Shown here one piece after another: positions 51,209 through 60,872 of a stretch of 64,000 bases of DNA. The notes beneath the pieces are model-generated. The model worked only from the letters and a program-made list of their open reading frames with translations, was not told the origin of the DNA and did no database searches. The stretch spans positions 1 through 64,000 of the forward strand of contig NZ_LDUG01000007.1 in assembly GCF_001530125.1 (NCBI RefSeq). Reading direction: 5' to 3'. This stretch comes from Thiobacillus denitrificans. GTDB lineage: Bacteria; Pseudomonadota; Gammaproteobacteria; Burkholderiales; Thiobacillaceae. A program made the translations under genes and the position numbers. Positions within the stretch are counted from its first letter, which is position 1. The number at the start of each line of letters is the position of its first letter.

Positions 51209-51565
51209 GTGCTGGAGAACTACCTCCCCATTCTGTTGTTCGTTCTGGTCGGGCTGGCCTTTGGTGTTGTCCCCATCGTTGCAGGCGGCCTGCTGGCGCC
51301 GAATCGCCCCGATAGCGAAAAACTCTCCCCCTACGAATGCGGCTTCGAGGCATTCGAGGATGCGCGCATGAAGTTCGATGTGCGCTATTACCTGGTAGCC
51401 ATTCTTTTCATTCTGTTCGACCTGGAAATCGCCTTCCTCTTTCCCTGGGCCATTGTGCTTGAGGAAATCGGCCTGGCAGGTTTCCTTGCCATGATGATGT
51501 TCCTCGGCATCCTGGTGGTTGGTTTCATCTACGAATGGATGAAGGGGGCGCTGGAATGGGAGTAA
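51209..51565 (+). CDS. nuoA: NADH-quinone oxidoreductase subunit A
   Basis: This 118-aa membrane subunit of complex I has three helices. The conserved loop is [46 protein letters not shown]. Start GTG 51209 with ACGGAGGA about five bases upstream. First gene of the nuo operon; nuoB follows after 49 bp. Confidence 0.97.
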   Translation: MLENYLPILLFVLVGLAFGVVPIVAGGLLAPNRPDSEKLSPYECGFEAFEDARMKFDVRYYLVAILFILFDLEIAFLFPWAIVLEEIGLAGFLAMMMFLGILVVGFIYEWMKGALEWE

Positions 51566-51614
51566 GGGTTTTGAACCCAGGGGCGTCAGTCAAGCTTGCC
51601 AGGAGGATCCGGTC

Positions 51615-52091
51615 ATGAGCATCGAAGGCGTTCTCGAGCAGGGCTTTGTCACCACCAAGGCCGATCAGCTGATCAACTACATGCGCACCGGCTCGATGTG
51701 GCCGATGACCTTTGGTCTGGCATGTTGCGCGGTGGAGATGATGCACGCCGGCGCCGCGCGTTACGACCTCGACCGCTTCGGCATTGTGTTCCGTGGCAGC
51801 CCCCGGCAGTCCGACGTGATGATCGTGGCGGGCACGCTGTGCAACAAAATGGCGCCCGCGTTGCGCAAGGTCTACGACCAGATGGCCGAGCCGCGCTGGG
51901 TGATTTCCATGGGCTCCTGCGCCAACGGCGGCGGCTATTACCATTATTCGTATTCGGTGGTGCGGGGATGCGACCGCATCGTACCGGTCGACATCTATGT
52001 TCCCGGCTGCCCCCCCACCGCGGAGGCGCTGTTGTTCGGCATCATCCAGCTGCAGAACAAGATCCGTCGCACCAACACCATCGCCCGCTGA
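51615..52091 (+). CDS. nuoB: NADH-quinone oxidoreductase subunit B
   Basis: This 158-aa subunit carries cluster N2, which passes electrons to quinone. The ligand cysteines lie in [35 protein letters not shown] and VPGCPPT. It works with NuoD at the quinone site. The length and all four Cys are normal. A GGAGG site precedes the ATG. Confidence 0.98.
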   Translation: MSIEGVLEQGFVTTKADQLINYMRTGSMWPMTFGLACCAVEMMHAGAARYDLDRFGIVFRGSPRQSDVMIVAGTLCNKMAPALRKVYDQMAEPRWVISMGSCANGGGYYHYSYSVVRGCDRIVPVDIYVPGCPPTAEALLFGIIQLQNKIRRTNTIAR

Positions 52092-52097
52092 TTGCCC

Positions 52098-52712
52098 ATG
52101 CCCCAGACTGTGGAAGCTCTTTCTTTGTCGCTTGAAATGGTGCTAGGCGATGCGCTGGCGCAGTCGTTCGTTCGTTTGGACGAACTGACGCTGGTCATCA
52201 AGTCGCAGCATTACGAATCGGCGATGCGCACCCTGCGCGACCATCCCGATTGCCGCTTCGATCAGCTGATCGACCTGTGCGGCATGGATTACTCAGGCTA
52301 CGGTGCGGATGGTGGCAGCGACGGGTCGTGGGACGGCGCCCGCTTTGCCGTGGTGGTGCATCTGCTGTCGGTGTCGAGCAACCAGCGGGTGCGGGTGCGT
52401 GTATTTTGCCCCGAAGACGACCTGCCGGTGGTGGCCTCAATGGTCGACCTCTGGCCATCGGCCAACTGGTATGAGCGCGAAGCCTTCGACCTTTATGGCA
52501 TCGTGTTTGAAGGCCATCCCGATCTGCGTCGCATTCTTACCGACTACGGCTTTATCGGCCATCCGTTCCGCAAGGATTTCCCGCTCTCCGGCAACGTCGA
52601 GATGCGCTATGACCCAAGCCAGCAGCGGGTGATTTATCAGCCGGTGTCGATCGAGCCGCGCGAAATCGTGCCACGCATCGTGCGCGACGAAAGCTACGGA
52701 GATGTGCGCTGA
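52098..52712 (+). CDS. nuoC: NADH-quinone oxidoreductase subunit C
   Basis: This 204-aa 30-kDa subunit has the diagnostic [49 protein letters not shown]. It is separate from NuoD, as in most bacteria outside the enterics. The start is ATG 52098 (a TTG at 52092 is possible). Its TGA overlaps the ATG of a duplicated nuoD start, which is probably the ancestral coupling point. Confidence 0.96.
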   Translation: MPQTVEALSLSLEMVLGDALAQSFVRLDELTLVIKSQHYESAMRTLRDHPDCRFDQLIDLCGMDYSGYGADGGSDGSWDGARFAVVVHLLSVSSNQRVRVRVFCPEDDLPVVASMVDLWPSANWYEREAFDLYGIVFEGHPDLRRILTDYGFIGHPFRKDFPLSGNVEMRYDPSQQRVIYQPVSIEPREIVPRIVRDESYGDVR

Positions 52713-52774
52713 TGGCCGAAATCCGTAACTACGCTAGATTAATGGGTGTTGTCCCGGAGTGTTCAAATGGCTGA
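52712..52774 (+). other. duplicated nuoD start forming a 20-codon leader frame
   Basis: ATG at 52712 overlaps the nuoC stop and opens MAEIRNY, the same seven residues as the start of NuoD 55 bases later, with two synonymous differences in 21 bases. The frame then reads [13 protein letters not shown] and stops at 52772-52774, overlapping the working nuoD ATG at 52767. It looks like a duplication of the nuoD start that keeps translation coupled. A GGAG at 52755-52758 serves the second start. Confidence 0.65.
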
Positions 52775-54020
52775 AATCCGGAACTACACGATGAACTTCG
52801 GTCCGCAGCATCCGGCGGCGCACGGCGTGCTGCGTCTGGTGCTGGAGCTCGACGGCGAAGTGATCCAGCGCGCCGATCCGCACATCGGCCTGCTGCATCG
52901 CGCCACCGAAAAGCTGGCCGAGCACAAGACCTTCATCCAGTCGGTTCCCTACATGGACCGCCTCGACTACGTGTCGATGATGGTCAACGAGCATGCCTAC
53001 GTGATGGCGATCGAGAAGCTGCTGCAGATCGACGTCCCCGAGCGCGCGCAATACATCCGCGTGATGTTCGACGAGATCACCCGCGTGCTGAATCACCTGC
53101 TGTGGCTGGGCGCGCACGCGCTCGACGTCGGCGCGATGACGGTATTCCTGTACGCCTTCCGCGAGCGCGAAGACCTGATGGACTGCTACGAGGCGGTCTC
53201 CGGTGCGCGCCTGCACGCGGCCTACTACCGTCCCGGCGGCGTCTACCGCGACCTGCCCGACACGATGCCGCAGTACGCGGCGCAGCACACCCGCAACGAG
53301 GCGACGATGAAGTCGATGAACGCCAACCGCCAGGGTTCGCTGCTCGACTTCATCGAGGATTTTACCCAGCGCTTCCCGACCTATGTCGACGAGTACGAGA
53401 CGCTGCTGACCGACAACCGCATCTGGAAGCAGCGCACCGTCGGCATCGGCGTGGTGTCGCCCGAGCGCGCGCTGGCGCTGGGCTTTACCGGCCCGATGCT
53501 GCGCGGCTCCGGTGTCGAATGGGACCTGCGCAAGAAGCAGCCCTACGAAGTCTACGACCGCATGGATTTCGACATTCCGGTCGGCACCAATGGCGACTGC
53601 TACGACCGCTATCTGGTGAGGGTCGAGGAAATGCGGCAGTCCAATCGCATCATCAAGCAGTGTGTCGACTGGCTGCGCAAAAATCCGGGACCGGTCATCG
53701 TCGAGAACCACAAGGTCGCGCCGCCGTCACGGATCGACATGAAACAGAACATGGAAGAGCTGATCCACCACTTCAAGCTTTTTACCGAAGGGATGCACGT
53801 GCCGGCGGGCGAAGCCTATGTTGGGGTGGAACACCCCAAGGGCGAGTTCGGCATTTATCTGGTGTCGGACGGTGCCAACAAACCCTATCGTCTGAAAATC
53901 CGCGCGCCGGGCTATGCACATCTGTCGGCGCTCGACGAAATGAGCCGTGGCCACATGATTGCCGACGTCGTCGCAATCATCGGCACGCAGGATATTGTTT
54001 TCGGGGAGATCGACCGCTGA
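52767..54020 (+). CDS. nuoD: NADH-quinone oxidoreductase subunit D
   Basis: This 417-aa 49-kDa subunit forms the quinone pocket with NuoB. Motifs: [55 protein letters not shown] and the C-terminal [31 protein letters not shown] and [18 protein letters not shown]. The start at [12 protein letters not shown] follows a duplicated start region. The stop overlaps the nuoE ATG. Confidence 0.97.
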   Translation: MAEIRNYTMNFGPQHPAAHGVLRLVLELDGEVIQRADPHIGLLHRATEKLAEHKTFIQSVPYMDRLDYVSMMVNEHAYVMAIEKLLQIDVPERAQYIRVMFDEITRVLNHLLWLGAHALDVGAMTVFLYAFREREDLMDCYEAVSGARLHAAYYRPGGVYRDLPDTMPQYAAQHTRNEATMKSMNANRQGSLLDFIEDFTQRFPTYVDEYETLLTDNRIWKQRTVGIGVVSPERALALGFTGPMLRGSGVEWDLRKKQPYEVYDRMDFDIPVGTNGDCYDRYLVRVEEMRQSNRIIKQCVDWLRKNPGPVIVENHKVAPPSRIDMKQNMEELIHHFKLFTEGMHVPAGEAYVGVEHPKGEFGIYLVSDGANKPYRLKIRAPGYAHLSALDEMSRGHMIADVVAIIGTQDIVFGEIDR

Positions 54021-54523
54021 TGGCCAATCCCAATCTGAACGACAGCCTTCCGCTGAGTGCTGAATCGCTTGCGCTGATCGATGTGGAGGTCGCCAAATAT
54101 CCGGCCGACCAGAAGCAGTCCGCCGTGATGAGCGCGCTGCGCATCGCCCAGTCTGAAAAAGACTGGCTCAAGCCTGAAACCATTGAATACGTTGCGGCAT
54201 ATCTCGATATGCCCGCGATTGCCGCGTATGAGGTCGCCACCTTTTACAACATGTACGACACCCAGCCGGTGGGGCGGCACAAGATCACCCTGTGCACCAA
54301 TCTGCCGTGCGTACTGATGGGCGCGAACAAGATTGCCGCGCATCTCAAGGACAAGCTCGGCATTGATTTCGGCGAAACCACCGAGGACGGCCGCTATACG
54401 CTGAAGGAAGGCGAGTGCATGGGCGCCTGCGGCGATGCGCCGATGTGCCTCCACAACAACCATGCCATGCACACGCATCTCACCCCCGACAAGGTGGATG
54501 AATTGCTGGATGAACTGAAATGA
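54020..54523 (+). CDS. nuoE: NADH-quinone oxidoreductase subunit E
   Basis: This 167-aa 24-kDa subunit has a thioredoxin-like [2Fe-2S] domain with ligands in [12 protein letters not shown] and [12 protein letters not shown]; the helical N-domain includes [25 protein letters not shown]. It belongs to the NADH-oxidising module with NuoF and NuoG. It overlaps nuoD by 1 base and nuoF by 4. Confidence 0.96.
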   Translation: MANPNLNDSLPLSAESLALIDVEVAKYPADQKQSAVMSALRIAQSEKDWLKPETIEYVAAYLDMPAIAAYEVATFYNMYDTQPVGRHKITLCTNLPCVLMGANKIAAHLKDKLGIDFGETTEDGRYTLKEGECMGACGDAPMCLHNNHAMHTHLTPDKVDELLDELK

Positions 54524-55812
54524 GCCTGCTGGCGCCCACCCCACAGGTCTGCAGCTGGACGCAGGCGCTCGACAACCCGGGCTCGCTCGCGACCTATGTC
54601 GCAAACGGCGGCTATCAGGCGCTGCGCCGTGTGATCACGGAACAGGTTTCCGGCGACGACATCATCGCCGAACTCAAGACCAGCGCGCTGCGCGGACGCG
54701 GCGGCGCGGGCTTCCCCACGGGCCTCAAGTGGAGCTTCATGCCGCGCGCGTTCGCCGGCGACAAGTACATTGTCTGCAACAGCGACGAGGGCGAGCCGGG
54801 CACCTTCAAGGACCGCGACATCCTGCGCTACAACCCGCACCAGCTGATCGAGGGCATGGCGATCGCCGGCTACGTGCTGGGCGCGCGCGTCGGCTACAAC
54901 TACATCCACGGCGAGATTTTCGATTGCTACCAGATATTCGAGGCCGCGCTGAAGGAAGCGCGTGACGCCGGCTATCTGGGCGACAAGCTGTTCGGCACCG
55001 ACTTCTGCTTCCAGTTGCATGCGCACGCAGGTTATGGCGCCTACATCTGCGGCGAGGAAACCGCGCTGCTCGAATCCCTCGAGGGCAAGAAGGGCCAGCC
55101 GCGCTTCAAGCCGCCATTTCCGGCAAGCTTCGGCCTCTACGGCAAGCCCACGACCATCAACAATACCGAGACACTCGCTAGCGTGCCGTGGATCATGCAG
55201 CACGGCGGCCAGGCATTTCTTGAACTCGGCAAACCCAACAACGGCGGCTCCAAGCTGTTCTCGGTCTCGGGCCACGTCAACAAGCCAGGCAACTTCGAAG
55301 TGCCGCTCGGCACGCCGTTTGCCAAGCTGCTGGAGATGGCGGGCGGGGTGCGCAGCGGCCACAAACTGAAAGCCGTGATTCCCGGCGGCTCGTCGGCACC
55401 GGTACTGCCGGCCGACATCATGATGGACTGCACCATGGACTTTGACTCCGTCGCCAAGGCCGGATCCATGCTGGGCTCGGGCGCGGTCATTGTGATGGAT
55501 GAAACCGTCTGCATGGTGCGTGCGCTGGAGCGGCTTTCCTATTTTTATTTCGAGGAATCGTGCGGCCAGTGCACGCCATGCCGCGAAGGCACCGGCTGGA
55601 TGTATCGCATCATTCACCGCATCGAACACGGGCAGGGCAAGCCGGAAGACATCGAATTGCTCAACAGTGTCGCGGGCCGAATCGGCGGTCACACCATCTG
55701 CGCGCTGGGCGACGCGGCAGCGATGCCGGTGCAAAGCTTCCTCAAGCATTTTGGCCACGAGTTCGAGCATCACGTCGAACACAAGCGCTGCATGGACGGA
55801 ACGGAGCAGTAA
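54520..55812 (+). CDS. nuoF: NADH-quinone oxidoreductase subunit F
   Basis: This 430-aa 51-kDa subunit binds NADH and [20 protein letters not shown] (NADH-binding glycine loop), [16 protein letters not shown] (FMN site), [16 protein letters not shown] and the N3 cluster cysteines [12 protein letters not shown] are all present, with the fourth ligand in TICALGDAA. nuoG follows after 2 bases. Confidence 0.98.
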   Translation: MSLLAPTPQVCSWTQALDNPGSLATYVANGGYQALRRVITEQVSGDDIIAELKTSALRGRGGAGFPTGLKWSFMPRAFAGDKYIVCNSDEGEPGTFKDRDILRYNPHQLIEGMAIAGYVLGARVGYNYIHGEIFDCYQIFEAALKEARDAGYLGDKLFGTDFCFQLHAHAGYGAYICGEETALLESLEGKKGQPRFKPPFPASFGLYGKPTTINNTETLASVPWIMQHGGQAFLELGKPNNGGSKLFSVSGHVNKPGNFEVPLGTPFAKLLEMAGGVRSGHKLKAVIPGGSSAPVLPADIMMDCTMDFDSVAKAGSMLGSGAVIVMDETVCMVRALERLSYFYFEESCGQCTPCREGTGWMYRIIHRIEHGQGKPEDIELLNSVAGRIGGHTICALGDAAAMPVQSFLKHFGHEFEHHVEHKRCMDGTEQ

Positions 55813-55814
55813 GA

Positions 55815-58169
55815 ATGGCCACGCTCAATATCGAAATCGACGGCCGCACGCTTCAGGTTGAAAGCGGCGACACCATCATGGATGCGGCGAATGCGGCCGG
55901 CATTACGATCCCGCATTTCTGTTATCACAAGAAGCTGTCGATCGCTGCCAACTGCCGTATGTGCCTGGTGCAGGTGGAGAAGGCGCCGAAGCCGCTGCCC
56001 GCCTGCGCCACCCCGGTGACTGAGGGTATGAAGGTGCATACGCGTTCGGAATACGCGATCAATGCACAGAAAAGCGTGATGGAATTCCTGCTCATCAACC
56101 ATCCGCTCGACTGCCCAATCTGCGACCAGGGCGGCGAATGCACGCTGCAGGATCTGGCGGTAGGCTACGGCGGCTCGTCGTCGCGCTACCAGGAAATCAA
56201 GCGTGTGGTGCGCGAGAAAAACCTCGGCCCGCTGATCGCCACCGACATGACGCGCTGCATCCACTGCAGCCGCTGCGTGCGCTTCGGCCAGGAAATCGCC
56301 GGCGTGATGGAACTCGGCATGGCCGGGCGCGGCGAGCATGTCGAAGTGATGCCCTTCCTGGAAAATCAGGTGGCGTCCGAACTGTCTGGCAATGTCATCG
56401 ACCTGTGTCCGGTGGGCGCGCTGACCAGCAAGCCCTTCCGCTACTCCGCCCGCACCTGGGAGCTGTCGCGCCGCCCCTCGATCAGCCCGCACGACAGCCT
56501 CGGCTCCAACCTTGAAGTCCACGTCAAGGACAACAAGGTAATGCGTGTGCTGCCGCGCGAGAACGAAGACGTCAACGAATGCTGGCTGGCTGACCGCGAC
56601 CGCTTCTCCTACGAAGGCCTCAACACGGCCGAGCGTCTGACCCGGCCGATGCTCAAGCACGACGGCCAGTGGGTAGAAGCCACCTGGCAGGCAGCGCTCG
56701 AATTGGTCGCGAACAAATTGAAAGCCATCCCTGCCGACCAGATCGGTGCGCTGTCGACGCCGTACCGTCCGGCGGAAGAATTGTTCCTGCTGCAGAAGCT
56801 GATGCGCGGACTGGGCAGCGGCAACGTCGACCACCGCCTGAGGCAGTCGGACTTCTCGCTTGACGACAAGGCGCACGGCGGTTTCTGGCTCGGTATGCCG
56901 GTGACCTACATGTCGCGCCTCAAGCGCATGCTGGTGGTGGGTTCGAATCTCAGAAAAGACCACCCGCTGATGGCACATCGCATCCGTGAATCGGTGCGCT
57001 GGTACGGCCAGCTCAATCTCATCAACGCGGCGGAAGACGAATTCCTCGGCAAGGTGCACGCCAAGCGCATCGTCGCGCCGTCGCAGCTTGCCGCTGCGCT
57101 CGCCGGCGTGTGTCGTGCGCTGGCCGAGCTGAAAAACCTGCCGCTGCCCGCTATTGCCGCACACGGCATTGTCGACGACACCGCGAAGAAGATGGCTGAT
57201 AGCCTCGCAGGCGGCGAAACCCGCGCGGTCTTCCTCGGCAACATGGCGCAGCATCATTCCAGCTATGGGCAGATCCACGCGCTGGCGCAGGAAGTGGCGA
57301 AGCTCGCCGGCGCGAGTTTCGGCGTGCTGGGCGAGGCTGCCAACAGCGTCGGGGCGGTGGCGGTCGGCGCGATTCCGGGCTGCGGCCCGCTCGGGCAGCC
57401 AGCCGTCAAGGGGCTGAACGCGCAACAGATGCTGGCCAATCCCTTGCGCGCCTATCTGCTGCTGGGGGTCGAAGCCGAACTCGATACCCACGATCCGGTG
57501 TCGGCGATGGCCAGCATCAACGCCGCGGAATTCGTCGTGGTGATGTCGCCCTACAAGGGCATGTCGCTCGACTATGCCGACGTGCTGCTGCCGATTGCGC
57601 CGTGGACCGAAACCTCGGGCACCTTCATCAATACCGAAGGCCGCGTGCAGAGCTTCGGCGCCGTGGTCAAGCCGCTAGGCGAGACCCGCCCGGCGTGGAA
57701 GGTGCTGCGCGTGCTGGGCAATCTGCTGGGACTGGCCGGTTTCGATCACAACGACTCGAAGGACGTGCTGCGCGACGCGATCGGCGATACCCCCACAGGC
57801 AGCGTCCAGGCCTTCCTCAATAATGAAGTCAGTGGCGTGACGGTGGCACCACCCCAGACGCACGAAGGCCTGGAGCGCGTCGCCGAGGTGCCGATTTACC
57901 AGACCGACGCCGTGGTGCGCCGCTCGCCCTCGCTGCAGATGACGCAGGATGCCACGCTGCCGGTGGCGCGCATGCACAGCCGCCTGATCGCGAAGCTGGG
58001 TCTCACGGAAAACGGTCGTGTCTCGGTGCGCCAAACGGCTTGCGCGCTGACCCTCAAGGTGCAGCGCGACGACCTGCTGCCCGATACCTGCGTGCGAATC
58101 CCCAGCGGCCATCCGCTGACAGCGGGGCTGGGTCCGATGTTCGGCCCGATCACGGCGGAGTCAGTCTGA
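55815..58169 (+). CDS. nuoG: NADH-quinone oxidoreductase subunit G
   Basis: This 784-aa subunit is the largest of the NADH module. The N-terminal [2Fe-2S] domain has [21 protein letters not shown]; the following clusters use [18 protein letters not shown] and [16 protein letters not shown]; the C-terminal two-thirds is a molybdopterin-oxidoreductase-like fold without an active site. There is no sign of the extra N7 ligand set in the region after the ferredoxin part ([16 protein letters not shown]). Its stop overlaps the nuoH ATG. Confidence 0.97.
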   Translation: MATLNIEIDGRTLQVESGDTIMDAANAAGITIPHFCYHKKLSIAANCRMCLVQVEKAPKPLPACATPVTEGMKVHTRSEYAINAQKSVMEFLLINHPLDCPICDQGGECTLQDLAVGYGGSSSRYQEIKRVVREKNLGPLIATDMTRCIHCSRCVRFGQEIAGVMELGMAGRGEHVEVMPFLENQVASELSGNVIDLCPVGALTSKPFRYSARTWELSRRPSISPHDSLGSNLEVHVKDNKVMRVLPRENEDVNECWLADRDRFSYEGLNTAERLTRPMLKHDGQWVEATWQAALELVANKLKAIPADQIGALSTPYRPAEELFLLQKLMRGLGSGNVDHRLRQSDFSLDDKAHGGFWLGMPVTYMSRLKRMLVVGSNLRKDHPLMAHRIRESVRWYGQLNLINAAEDEFLGKVHAKRIVAPSQLAAALAGVCRALAELKNLPLPAIAAHGIVDDTAKKMADSLAGGETRAVFLGNMAQHHSSYGQIHALAQEVAKLAGASFGVLGEAANSVGAVAVGAIPGCGPLGQPAVKGLNAQQMLANPLRAYLLLGVEAELDTHDPVSAMASINAAEFVVVMSPYKGMSLDYADVLLPIAPWTETSGTFINTEGRVQSFGAVVKPLGETRPAWKVLRVLGNLLGLAGFDHNDSKDVLRDAIGDTPTGSVQAFLNNEVSGVTVAPPQTHEGLERVAEVPIYQTDAVVRRSPSLQMTQDATLPVARMHSRLIAKLGLTENGRVSVRQTACALTLKVQRDDLLPDTCVRIPSGHPLTAGLGPMFGPITAESV

Positions 58170-59185
58170 TGGAGAGCGTGGGCATGGACTGGACCGCCAT
58201 TCAAACCGTCGTCTGGACGCTGATCAAGATCATGGCACTGGTGATGCCTCTGATGCTGGGCGTGGCCTATCTCACCTACGCCGAAAGAAAAATCATCGGC
58301 TGGATGCAAGTGCGCATCGGTCCCAACCGCGTCGGCTTCCTGGGCCTGCTGCAGCCGATTGCCGACGGTCTCAAGCTGTTGATGAAGGAAATCATCATTC
58401 CTGCCGGCGCCAACCGCGGATTGTTCATCCTCGGCCCCATTCTGGTCATCGCACCGGCGCTGGCGGCGTGGGCGGTGATTCCGTTCACCGATACGCTGGT
58501 TCTGGCCAACATCAACGCCGGCCTGCTGTATGTGATGGCGATCACCTCGATGGGGGTGTATGGCGTCATCATCGCGGGTTGGGCGTCCAATTCAAAATAT
58601 GCCTTCCTAGGCGCGATGCGTTCGGCGGCGCAGATCGTGTCGTATGAAATCGCCATGGGCTTCGCACTGGTCGGCGTGCTGATGGCGGCGCAGAGCCTTA
58701 ACCTCATCGACATCGTGCAGGGCCAGTCGGGCGGTCTGCATCAGTGGTACATCTGGCCGCTGTTCCCGCTGTTCGTGGTGTATCTGATCGCCGGCGTGGC
58801 CGAAATCAACCGCGCGCCATTTGACGTCGCCGAGGGCGAATCCGAGATCGTTGCCGGCTTTCATGTGGAATATTCCGGCATGGCATTCGCCGTGTTCTTC
58901 CTCGCCGAATACGCCAACATGATCCTGGTGGCGACGTTGACGAGCCTGTTGTTCCTTGGCGGCTGGCAGTCTCCGGTCCCCTTCCTGCCCGACAGCATCG
59001 TCTGGTTGTTCTTCAAGATCGGCTTCGTGCTGTTCCTGTTTCTGTGGTTCCGCGCCACCTTCCCGCGCTATCGCTACGACCAGATCATGCGTCTGGGCTG
59101 GAAGGTGTTCATTCCCATTACCATCGCCTGGATCGTCGTCGTCGGCGGCATGATGCAGACGCCGTATGGTTACCTCTTCCATTGA
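58169..59185 (+). CDS. nuoH: NADH-quinone oxidoreductase subunit H
   Basis: This 338-aa membrane subunit links the peripheral arm to the proton-pumping arm. [69 protein letters not shown] and [21 protein letters not shown] are the core motifs. The start at 58169 overlaps nuoG. nuoI followed originally after about seven bases; a MITE-like element now lies between them. Confidence 0.97.
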   Translation: MESVGMDWTAIQTVVWTLIKIMALVMPLMLGVAYLTYAERKIIGWMQVRIGPNRVGFLGLLQPIADGLKLLMKEIIIPAGANRGLFILGPILVIAPALAAWAVIPFTDTLVLANINAGLLYVMAITSMGVYGVIIAGWASNSKYAFLGAMRSAAQIVSYEIAMGFALVGVLMAAQSLNLIDIVQGQSGGLHQWYIWPLFPLFVVYLIAGVAEINRAPFDVAEGESEIVAGFHVEYSGMAFAVFFLAEYANMILVATLTSLLFLGGWQSPVPFLPDSIVWLFFKIGFVLFLFLWFRATFPRYRYDQIMRLGWKVFIPITIAWIVVVGGMMQTPYGYLFH

Positions 59186-59192
59186 GCGCGCC

Positions 59193-59430
59193 ATGATCCT
59201 AAAAACCGCAGTTGACCGCTTATCATGTTTCAAAGGCCATATGAAAATTGAGCTTCGTGCCTTCGATGCAGTGTGCCCTTTAGGTGAGTTCACTACGCAC
59301 TCGCTGGCACGTCCAGTCAAGCGCCTTGCTTTGTCGCTCCTCCTTGCCTACCCCGGTAGACAGCGTCATCGCTTCGCGCCAGCCACTCGCCTGAACGCGC
59401 CATCGAGTGCGTCCAACTACGGTTTCTAGG
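59193..59430. mobile_element. MITE-like element inserted at the nuoI start codon
   Basis: Inverted ends: CCTAAAAACCGCAGTT at 59198 onward against AACTACGGTTTCTAGG ending at 59430, with about 80 percent match over 22 bases. The flanks ATGA (59193-59196) and ATGA (59431-59434) are identical, fitting a 4-bp target duplication. Removing the element restores nuoH-TGA-gcgcgcc-ATGAAACGG. There is no transposase. The ATG left at 59193 opens a 78-codon frame through the whole element, ending in TAG at 59427-59429, one base before the nuoI ATG. The interior shows no recognised gene. About 233 bp. Confidence 0.75.
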
Positions 59431-59919
59431 ATGAAACGGATCACCCAATTCTTCGGCAGCCTGCTTTTGATCGAACTGCTGCGCGGCATGATGCTCACCG
59501 GCCGCAATATGTTCGCGCGCAAGATCACAGTGCAGTTCCCCGAAGAGAAAACCCCGCAGTCGCCACGTTTCCGTGGGCTGCACGCGCTGCGCCGCTACCC
59601 CAACGGCGAGGAGCGTTGCATCGCCTGCAAGCTGTGCGAAGCCGTTTGCCCGGCGCTGGCTATCACCATCGAGTCGGAGAAGCGCGATGACGGCACCCGC
59701 CGCACCACACGCTACGACATCGATCTCACCAAGTGCATCTTCTGCGGTTTTTGCGAAGAAGCCTGTCCGGTGGATGCCATCGTCGAGACGCGCATCCTGG
59801 AATACCACGGTGAAAAACGCGGTGACCTGTATTACACCAAGCCCATGCTGCACGCCATCGGCGATCAGAACGAAGAACAAATCGCAAAAGACCGCGCGGC
59901 CGACGCAAAGTACCGCTGA
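59431..59919 (+). CDS. nuoI: NADH-quinone oxidoreductase subunit I
   Basis: This 162-aa ferredoxin-like subunit has two [4Fe-4S] motifs, [12 protein letters not shown] and [16 protein letters not shown] (clusters N6a and N6b). The N-terminal amphipathic start [20 protein letters not shown] and the [19 protein letters not shown] lead-in are standard. The only sequence upstream is the inverted repeat of the element (TTTCTAGG), so its ribosome site is poor. Translation may depend on coupling to the open frame running through the element. nuoJ follows after 24 bp. Confidence 0.97.
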   Translation: MKRITQFFGSLLLIELLRGMMLTGRNMFARKITVQFPEEKTPQSPRFRGLHALRRYPNGEERCIACKLCEAVCPALAITIESEKRDDGTRRTTRYDIDLTKCIFCGFCEEACPVDAIVETRILEYHGEKRGDLYYTKPMLHAIGDQNEEQIAKDRAADAKYR

Positions 59920-59943
59920 CGCCGAGCCTTAATCACGATAAAC

Positions 59944-60570
59944 ATGACCTATACGACCGCGATTTTCTATTTCTTCGCCGCCATCCTGGTGTTTGCCGGG
60001 CTGCGCGTGATCACCGCGCGCAACCCGGTGCACGCAGCCCTTTTTCTGGTGCTGGCATTCTTCACCGCAGCCGGCCTGTGGATACTGCTGGAGGCCGAAT
60101 TCCTCGCCATCACCCTGGTGCTGGTCTATGTCGGCGCGGTGATGGTGCTGTTCCTGTTCGTGGTAATGATGCTCGACATCAACCTGGACAAACTGCGTGA
60201 GGGCTTCTGGGATTACCTGCCGATCGCGGGATTCGTCTCGGTCTTGCTGATGATCGAAATGGCGCTGATCCTCGGCAGCCGCCATTTCGGGCTCGATGTG
60301 ATGGCCACGCCCGAGGCGCACCCGGCGGATTACAGCAATACCAAGGAGCTTGGGCGGCTGCTGTATACCGACTACATCTACGCGTTCGAGCTGGCCGCGG
60401 TGATCCTGCTGGTGGCGATCGTCGCCGCCATCGCACTGACGTTGCGCCGTCGCAAGGACAGCAAATACATCAACCCTGCCGAGCAGGTCAAGGTCAAGCG
60501 CAATGACCGGCTGCGCATTATCAAAATGAAAGCCACGCAGAAGCCGGGCGCAGGGGAGGGCGGCGCATGA
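59944..60570 (+). CDS. nuoJ: NADH-quinone oxidoreductase subunit J
   Basis: This 208-aa membrane subunit has five helices. The motifs [54 protein letters not shown], including the pi-bulge helix 3, are diagnostic. The C-terminal 50 residues are basic and cytoplasmic ([21 protein letters not shown]), as in betaproteobacteria. It overlaps nuoK by 4 bp. Confidence 0.96.
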   Translation: MTYTTAIFYFFAAILVFAGLRVITARNPVHAALFLVLAFFTAAGLWILLEAEFLAITLVLVYVGAVMVLFLFVVMMLDINLDKLREGFWDYLPIAGFVSVLLMIEMALILGSRHFGLDVMATPEAHPADYSNTKELGRLLYTDYIYAFELAAVILLVAIVAAIALTLRRRKDSKYINPAEQVKVKRNDRLRIIKMKATQKPGAGEGGA

Positions 60571-60872
60571 TTTCCTTATCGCATTACCTGGTGCTGGGCG
60601 GCATCCTGTTCGCCATCAGCGTGCTGGGCATCTTCCTCAACCGCAAGAACGTGATCATCATCTTGATGGCGATCGAACTGATGCTGCTTGCGGTGAACAT
60701 GAACTTCATCGCGTTTTCGCATTATCTGGGCGACATCCACGGCCAGATCTTCGTCTTCTTCATCCTTACCGTTGCCGCGGCGGAATCCGCCATCGGCCTG
60801 GCGATCCTGGTGGTGCTGTTCCGCAACCTGCACACCATCAACGTCGATGACCTCGACCATCTGAAAGGTTGA
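60567..60872 (+). CDS. nuoK: NADH-quinone oxidoreductase subunit K
   Basis: This 101-aa subunit has three membrane helices. The two buried glutamates of the proton path lie in [21 protein letters not shown] and [17 protein letters not shown]. Overlaps nuoJ by 4 bases and shares a base with nuoL. Confidence 0.97.
   Translation: MISLSHYLVLGGILFAISVLGIFLNRKNVIIILMAIELMLLAVNMNFIAFSHYLGDIHGQIFVFFILTVAAAESAIGLAILVVLFRNLHTINVDDLDHLKG

Noticed and set aside
55770-57491. 573-codon open frame on the minus strand
   Set aside because: Antisense of nuoG; no recognisable domain.
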